64,000 nt of DNA from Clostridiales bacterium (GTDB lineage Bacteria; Bacillota; Clostridia; Lachnospirales; Lachnospiraceae). Below are positions 58,287 to 64,000 of this stretch, piece after piece. Under the pieces are notes generated by a model, which worked only from the letters and a program-made list of their open reading frames with translations, was not told the DNA's origin and did no database searches. The DNA is taken from NCBI GenBank assembly GCA_020859995.1, contig JAJBVE010000057.1, positions 1 through 64,000 of the forward strand, written 5' to 3'. The translations under genes were made by a program, and so were the position numbers. The number at the start of each line of letters is the position of its first letter. Within the stretch, counting starts at the first letter, position 1.

Positions 58287-59468
58287 ATGGAGTTTCAAAC
58301 GGGTTATGAGAGGAATCTGGATTCGATTCCGGTCGGTGATCTGGGAATTATCGCGCTTTCAAGCTGCGAGGAGATGGGACGTAAGATCGATGCCCACATT
58401 GTAAACTGGCGTTCGGAGCGTGTGCATGAGCATCAGGGAAGTCCCCTGCTGGCCGGATATGACCGGCCGTCTTATCTGGTGAGCACTGAGGTGCCGCGTT
58501 TCGGCTCCGGCGAGGGTAAGGGACAGATCAATGATTCTGTGCGGGGCAAGGACATTTACATCCTGGTGGATGTATGCAATTACAGTGTGACATACTCTTT
58601 GAACGGCTATACAAACTGCATGTCTCCGGATGATCATTTTCAGGATCTGAAGCGTATCATCGCAGCGATCGGGGGAAAGGCGCGCAGAGTCAATGTCATT
58701 ATGCCGTTTCTCTATGAGAGCCGCCAGTTTACCCGCGCGGGCAGAGAATCTCTGGACTGCGCGATTGCCCTTCAGGAGCTTGTCAAGATGGGGGTTGAAA
58801 ATATTATCACGTTCGACGCGCATGATCCGAGAGTGCAGAACGCAATCCCCCTTCACGGATTTGAAAATATACTTCCGGTTTATCAGTTTATCAAAGGCCT
58901 GTTCCGCGCGGCCGGCGATCTTCAGATTGACCCGGAGCATCTGATGGTCATCAGTCCGGACGAAGGCGCTGCCGGGAGAGCCATCTATATGGCTAACCTG
59001 CTCGGGGTAGATATGGGGATGTTCTATAAGAGACGTGATTATGCCCGCACGGTAAATGGCAAGCATCCGGTGGTGGCGCACGAATTTCTCGGCAGAGATT
59101 TAAGCGGAAAGGACGTGGTCCTGATCGATGATATGATTGTCAGCGGCAACAGCATGCTGGCCGCGGCCGGGCAGCTGAAAAAAAGGCACGCGGGACGCGT
59201 GCTGATCTGCGCGACCTTTGGTCTGTTTACAAAGAGTCTGGAAAAGTTTGACCGGGCTTATGAGGAAGGATTGTTTGACGCGCTGGTGACCACCAATCTG
59301 GTGTACCAGCCGCCGGAACTTCTGGCAAAGCCGTACTATACAGGCTGCGATCTGAGTAAATATCTTGCATTGCTGATCGATACGCTGAACCATGACAGCT
59401 CGGTCAGCAGCCTTCTGACACCGACCGGCAGGATTCATAAGTTCCTGGCGGCGCACAAACCGCAGTAA
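58287..59468 (+). CDS. prs: Ribose-phosphate pyrophosphokinase-like protein (divergent)
   Basis: RGKDIYILVDVCN...DHFQDLKRIIAAIGGKARRVNVIMPFLYESRQFTRAGRESLDCAIALQEL...ITFDAHDPRVQNAIPLHGFENI...VVLIDDMIVSGNSM. Confidence 0.85.
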   Translation: MEFQTGYERNLDSIPVGDLGIIALSSCEEMGRKIDAHIVNWRSERVHEHQGSPLLAGYDRPSYLVSTEVPRFGSGEGKGQINDSVRGKDIYILVDVCNYSVTYSLNGYTNCMSPDDHFQDLKRIIAAIGGKARRVNVIMPFLYESRQFTRAGRESLDCAIALQELVKMGVENIITFDAHDPRVQNAIPLHGFENILPVYQFIKGLFRAAGDLQIDPEHLMVISPDEGAAGRAIYMANLLGVDMGMFYKRRDYARTVNGKHPVVAHEFLGRDLSGKDVVLIDDMIVSGNSMLAAAGQLKKRHAGRVLICATFGLFTKSLEKFDRAYEEGLFDALVTTNLVYQPPELLAKPYYTGCDLSKYLALLIDTLNHDSSVSSLLTPTGRIHKFLAAHKPQ

Positions 59469-59475
59469 AATGAAT

Positions 59476-59506
59476 CGGACAGGGGAACGTCTTTTTTCCC
59501 TGTCCG
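59476..59506. terminator. Intrinsic terminator between convergent prs and murC
   Basis: CGGACAGGG-gaacgtctttttt-CCCTGTCCG. Confidence 0.8.
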
Positions 59507-59604
59507 CTGTGCCAGGCGCGGGCAGCTTTAACTGTTAATTTCCTCTCGCAGCCCTGCGCATAAAAAGAAAAGGAGGCCGGCATGTACGTGCGCGGCCTCA
59601 GATT

Positions 59605-60999
59605 TTACTTACCAAGCAGCCTTTCACCGATTTTAAACACATCTCCGGCGCCCATGGTGATCAGCAGATCCCCGGGAGCGCAATTTTCAAGCAGAAACGT
59701 CTCAATTTCATCAAAGGTTGGAAAATACCAGGCATCGGTCCCTTTCTCTGCGATCTTCTGCCCAAGCAGCTCTGAACTGACCCCCAGGTTATCAGTCTCT
59801 CTGGCTGCATAAATATCAGCCAGCACCACCTTGTCAGCCAGGGTGAGCGCGTCCGCGAATTCATCGAGCAGCGCCTTTGTGCGGGAATAGGTGTGGGGCT
59901 GGAAGACACACCAGATCCGCTTCGCCGGATATTTTTTTGCTGCCTGCAGCGTGGCCCGGATTTCGGTTGGATGGTGCGCGTAATCATCGATAATGGTGAC
60001 ACCGCCGACAACACCTTTTTTCTGGAAACGTCGGTCTGTGCCATAGAAGCTGGAAAGCCCCTCCGCGATCGTCTCCCCGGAAACACCGAGTAGGTCCGTG
60101 CAGGCAATGGCAGCCGCCGCGTTATCGACATTGTGTGCGCCGGGGACATTCAGAGAGAAATGCCCGAGAAGCCGGTCTTCCTTTTCTGCACGATCTGACG
60201 CGTACAGGTCAAAGCTCGCGCATCCGAGCTCGTCCCAGGTGATATGCTCTGCATGATAATCTCCGCACCCGGCGCCGAAGGTCACAACACGGCAGGGGAG
60301 TCCCTCGGAAAAGGTTTTCAGATCCGGAATCTGCGCATGAATGAGCAGGGTCCCTCCCACAGGGATTTTCTCCGCAAACAGGCGGAAGGAATGGCGGATA
60401 TCATCCAGATCATGGAAGAAATCCAGATGATCCGCGTCTATATTTAAGATCACGCCGATCATTGGCTGCAGATGCAGAAAACTGTTTGTATATTCGCAGG
60501 CCTCCGTCAGAAAATAATCCGAACCGCCTATGCGGATATTCCCGCCGATCGAGGGCAGGATGCCGCCGACAGAAATAGTCGGATCCAGCTTCTGGGCCAT
60601 CATAATATGGGCGATCATAGAGGTCGTGGTGGTTTTGCCGTGCGTACCGGCTACGGCAGCCGAGATCGGGTAATTTTTCATCAGCTGGCCGAGCAGCTCT
60701 GCGCGGGACATCATGGGAATCCCGGCAGCTTCTGCGGCCGCGTATTCCGGGTTGTCCGGGTGGATGGCTGCCGTGTAGACGACCAGATCAATATCGTCCG
60801 TCACATTCGCTGCACTCTGAGGGACAGAAATCCTGGCTCCCAGCTCGCCAAGATGCGCGGTCAGCTCACTTTTTTTTGAATCCGAGCCGCTGACGGTAAA
60901 GCCCCGGTCTAAAAGAATTGCCGCCAGACCACTCATACTGATGCCGCCAATGCCAATAAAATGAATATGGGCAGGGCGGCTAAAATCTATCTGATACAT
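59605..60999 (-). CDS. murC: UDP-N-acetylmuramate--L-alanine ligase
   Basis: HIHFIGIGGISMSGLAAILLDRGFTVSGSDSKKSELTAHL...VAGTHGKTTTTSMIAHIM...DDYAHHPTEIRATLQAAKKY. Confidence 0.96.
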   Translation of the reverse strand: MYQIDFSRPAHIHFIGIGGISMSGLAAILLDRGFTVSGSDSKKSELTAHLGELGARISVPQSAANVTDDIDLVVYTAAIHPDNPEYAAAEAAGIPMMSRAELLGQLMKNYPISAAVAGTHGKTTTTSMIAHIMMAQKLDPTISVGGILPSIGGNIRIGGSDYFLTEACEYTNSFLHLQPMIGVILNIDADHLDFFHDLDDIRHSFRLFAEKIPVGGTLLIHAQIPDLKTFSEGLPCRVVTFGAGCGDYHAEHITWDELGCASFDLYASDRAEKEDRLLGHFSLNVPGAHNVDNAAAAIACTDLLGVSGETIAEGLSSFYGTDRRFQKKGVVGGVTIIDDYAHHPTEIRATLQAAKKYPAKRIWCVFQPHTYSRTKALLDEFADALTLADKVVLADIYAARETDNLGVSSELLGQKIAEKGTDAWYFPTFDEIETFLLENCAPGDLLITMGAGDVFKIGERLLGK

Positions 61000-61337
61000 G
61001 CTCCAAATTTCTCCTTTGACTGTTCCTGATTGAAAGGTCCCGATTTTCAGTGAAAATCAAGTCCTTCTATGATTATACTCATATTTTTCAGATTGTCCAT
61101 GAAAAAATACCCCGGCGCCTGACGCTATAGTCGGAACGTCTGCTCTGCATCGGTTTTGCCTTCCTTTCGCTTCCACAGGCATGCTGTCAACCATCCGGCA
61201 GGAATTGTGTACAAAAGAAAACAAGAATTTTCGCCAAAATGGCAAATATCTTTTTCGAGAATAAACAGCTATATTCAATTAGCCTGTTATTTGAGATAAA
61301 AAACAGAGAAAAAATATAAAAATAATTGTAAAAAATG

Positions 61338-61366
61338 TTCACTATTTGAAAAAGGTGTGGTATAAT
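61338..61366 (+). promoter_or_regulatory. Candidate sigma-A promoter for glgC
   Basis: TTCACT - 17 nt - TATAAT, about 185 nt upstream of the glgC start. Confidence 0.6.
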
Positions 61367-61432
61367 CTGCCACAAGGGGCGCTGGACGTCCAGTGGACGT
61401 CCGCTTAGCGCCGACCGGAGCGAAGCGGAGAA

Positions 61433-61522
61433 CCGGCTTGCCGGTGGATACCTTGTGGCTCCTGCCGCAAGGGGTACCAGCGAAGCTGGTGGATGCCTTA
61501 GGGCTCCTGCCACAAGGGACTA
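61433..61522. repeat. Two tandem ~44-46-bp hairpin units in the glgC leader
   Basis: CCGGC-tt-GCCGGTGGATACCTTGTGGCTCCTGCCGCAAGGGGTA and CCAGC-gaa-GCTGGTGGATGCCTTAGGGCTCCTGCCACAAGGGACTA. Confidence 0.85.
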
Positions 61523-61550
61523 ACCTATTTTGACTTGCAGAGGTGATAAC

Positions 61551-62834
61551 GTGATTAAGAAAGAAATGATAGCGATGCTGCTGGCGGGCGGACAGGGCAG
61601 CCGGCTGGGTGTGCTGACCTCGAAGGTAGCCAAGCCGGCAGTCGCGTTTGGCGGGAAATACCGGATTATCGATTTCCCCCTCAGCAATTGCATTAATTCC
61701 GGTGTGGATACGGTAGGGGTGCTTACACAGTACCAGCCCCTCCGGCTGAATACACATATCGGCATCGGCATCCCGTGGGATCTTGACAGAAACGAGGGCG
61801 GAGTGACGGTGCTCCCTCCTTACGAAAAGGTGGAAAAGACCCAGTGGTATACCGGTACCGCAAATGCCATTTATCAGAACCTTACCTATATGGAGTCGTT
61901 CCATCCGGATTACGTGCTGATTCTGTCGGGCGACCATATTTATAAAATGGATTATGAGGTGATGCTCAATTTTCACAAGGCGCACGGCGCGGATGTCAGC
62001 ATTGCCGTGATGCCTGTACCGGAATCAGAGGCGAGCCGTTTTGGTATCGTAGTGACGAACGAGGATGGCCGGATCCTGGAGTTTCAGGAAAAACCGGAGC
62101 ATCCCAAGAGCAACCTCGCGTCCATGGGCATTTATATTTTCACCTGGAAAGCTCTGAAGGATGCGCTTTTAGCCCTTTCGGAACAGAGCGGGTGTGACTT
62201 TGGAAAGCATGTGATTCCGTACTGTCATGAAAAGGGCGAGACCCTTGTGGCATATGAGTTCAACGGCTACTGGAAGGATGTGGGCACTCTCGGATCGTAC
62301 TGGGAGGCCAATATGGAGCTGATCGACATTATCCCGGAATTCAATCTCTACGAGGAATTCTGGAAGATTTATACGAAAAACGACATCCTGCCGCCACAGT
62401 ACGCTTCCGCGGATTCTGTGATTGAGCGCTGCCTGGTCGGAGACGGCTCCGAGATCTACGGAAAGGTCTATAATTCGATTATCGGCTGCGGCGTAGTCAT
62501 CGAAGAAGGAGCCGAGGTGCGGGACTCGATCATTATGCAGAACACCGTCATAGGCGCGGGATCGAACCTTTATAAGGCGGTTGTCGCGGAAAATGTGACG
62601 GTTGGCGAGCGGGTGAAGATGGGTGTCGGCGAGGAAGTGCCGAACCGGAAAAAGCCTTCTGTGTACGCGTACGGTCTGACGGTGGTCGGTGAAGATTCGG
62701 TGATTCCTCCGGATGTCAGCATTGGCAAGAATACAGCCATCACAGGTTATACCATTTGGGAAGATTATCCGGGAGGGTGGCTGGCCTCCGGAGAGACGCT
62801 GGAATCCCAGAGAAAGGCAGGTGATGCGCTATGA
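61551..62834 (+). CDS. glgC: Glucose-1-phosphate adenylyltransferase
   Basis: [56 protein letters not shown]...GTANAIYQN. Confidence 0.95.
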   Translation: MIKKEMIAMLLAGGQGSRLGVLTSKVAKPAVAFGGKYRIIDFPLSNCINSGVDTVGVLTQYQPLRLNTHIGIGIPWDLDRNEGGVTVLPPYEKVEKTQWYTGTANAIYQNLTYMESFHPDYVLILSGDHIYKMDYEVMLNFHKAHGADVSIAVMPVPESEASRFGIVVTNEDGRILEFQEKPEHPKSNLASMGIYIFTWKALKDALLALSEQSGCDFGKHVIPYCHEKGETLVAYEFNGYWKDVGTLGSYWEANMELIDIIPEFNLYEEFWKIYTKNDILPPQYASADSVIERCLVGDGSEIYGKVYNSIIGCGVVIEEGAEVRDSIIMQNTVIGAGSNLYKAVVAENVTVGERVKMGVGEEVPNRKKPSVYAYGLTVVGEDSVIPPDVSIGKNTAITGYTIWEDYPGGWLASGETLESQRKAGDAL

Positions 62835-63946
62835 GGGCGGTAGGAATGATTCTGGCCGGCGGCAACAGCTACCGGATGAAGGAGCTTTCCAATCGGCGCG
62901 CGGTCGCAGCCATGCCGATAGCCGGGAGCTTCCGTGCGATTGACTTTTCCTTGAGCAGCATGTCCAATTCGGGCATCCAGAAGGTGGCGGTGCTGACGCA
63001 GTTCAATTCCAGGTCGCTGGATCAGCACTTAAGTTCTTCGAAGTGGTGGGACTTCGGCAGAAAACAGGGAGGATTGTTTATCTTTCCGCCCATGCTGACT
63101 ACAGACAACAGCCACTGGTACCGGGGAACGGCCGACGCGATCCACCAGAATCTGGATTTCTTAAAAGACTGCCATGAGCCTTATGTGGTGATCGCCTCGG
63201 GCGACGGCATCTACAAGCTTGATTACGCGAAGGTACTGGAATACCATATCGCGAAAAAGGCAGATATCACGGTCATATGCAAGGAATTTCCGCCCGGGGA
63301 GGACGTTACCAGATTTGGACTTGTCCAGATGAATGAGGACCACAGAATCGTCCAGTTTGACGAAAAGCCGGTGACGGCCGTATCCAATATGGTTTCCTGC
63401 GGAATCTATGTGATCCGCCGCAGAATGCTGATTGAGCTGATCGAGCAGGCGATCTACGAAGGCAGACATGATTTTGTGAGAGACATTCTGATCCGCTATA
63501 AGGACGTCAAGCGGATTTATGGGTATGTGATGGACGGCTATTGGAGCAACATCGCTTCCGTGGATTCCTATTACCGGACGAATATGGATTTCCTGAAAAA
63601 AGATGTGCGGGATTATTTTTTCAGGGAGCATCCGGATGTGCACTCTAAGGTAGACGACAATCCTCCGGCTAAATACAACCCTGGCAGTCATGTGAGAAAC
63701 AGCCTGATTGCCAACGGCTGTATCCTCAATGGCACAGTGGAAAATTCCGTTATTTTCAAGAAGGTGTTTGTCGGAAACAACTGCGTGATCAAAAACTCGG
63801 TGGTGTTAAATGACGTTTATCTGGGGGATAATGTTTACCTGGAAAACTGCATCGTAGAGAGCCGGGGGACGATCCGGGCGGATTCCCGGATCGTGGGAGA
63901 GGACGGCGTGAGGATTGTGATTGCATCAGAAGAGAGATATACGTGA
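62831..63946 (+). CDS. glgD: Glucose-1-phosphate adenylyltransferase subunit GlgD
   Basis: [64 protein letters not shown]; overlaps glgC. Confidence 0.93.
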   Translation: MRAVGMILAGGNSYRMKELSNRRAVAAMPIAGSFRAIDFSLSSMSNSGIQKVAVLTQFNSRSLDQHLSSSKWWDFGRKQGGLFIFPPMLTTDNSHWYRGTADAIHQNLDFLKDCHEPYVVIASGDGIYKLDYAKVLEYHIAKKADITVICKEFPPGEDVTRFGLVQMNEDHRIVQFDEKPVTAVSNMVSCGIYVIRRRMLIELIEQAIYEGRHDFVRDILIRYKDVKRIYGYVMDGYWSNIASVDSYYRTNMDFLKKDVRDYFFREHPDVHSKVDDNPPAKYNPGSHVRNSLIANGCILNGTVENSVIFKKVFVGNNCVIKNSVVLNDVYLGDNVYLENCIVESRGTIRADSRIVGEDGVRIVIASEERYT

Positions 63947-64000
63947 AAATCTCTTCGCATAGATATGGAAATACTTATTTTTAATTATTCCGGTTGATCC

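Overview
This 64 kb window looks like a chromosomal segment of an anaerobic Firmicute, probably Lachnospiraceae/Clostridia (inferred from gene content and order, not searched). I saw no rRNA, tRNA, transposase, phage or CRISPR array. In order it holds: (1) a minus-strand 1-phosphofructokinase running off the left edge, with an in-frame 30-bp repeat array, absent from the ORF track; (2) a ten-gene Mrp/Mbh-like cation antiporter cluster with four NuoL/M/N-type subunits and no adjacent redox module; (3) a soluble LacI-type sensor fused to GGDEF; (4) tatD, rsmA, an AAA-ATPase with PD-(D/E)XK-like tail, and a small conserved protein; (5) an F1Fo ATP synthase operon whose c subunit has a Na+-type two-carboxylate signature; (6) a DUF234-type AAA-ATPase, an S41 protease coupled to a sigma-like protein lacking region 4, and pyk; (7) a two-component system, a zinc-ribbon/DUF5685/J-domain trio, a frameshifted mscL, and an SbcD/SbcC-like pair; (8) an apparent glucuronoxylan-utilisation locus (AraC, ABC importer, SASA esterase, GH115, polyol dehydrogenase); (9) a dense DnaA-box cluster upstream of dnaD-like and dnaC/dnaI-like genes, then prs, murC, glgC and glgD. 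The least explained signals are non-coding: a ~84-bp two-hairpin repeat with compensatory changes at two distant loci, a 29-nt palindromic element in four copies, strings of compact hairpins upstream of operon genes, and recurrent in-frame repeat or linker insertions in conserved enzymes.
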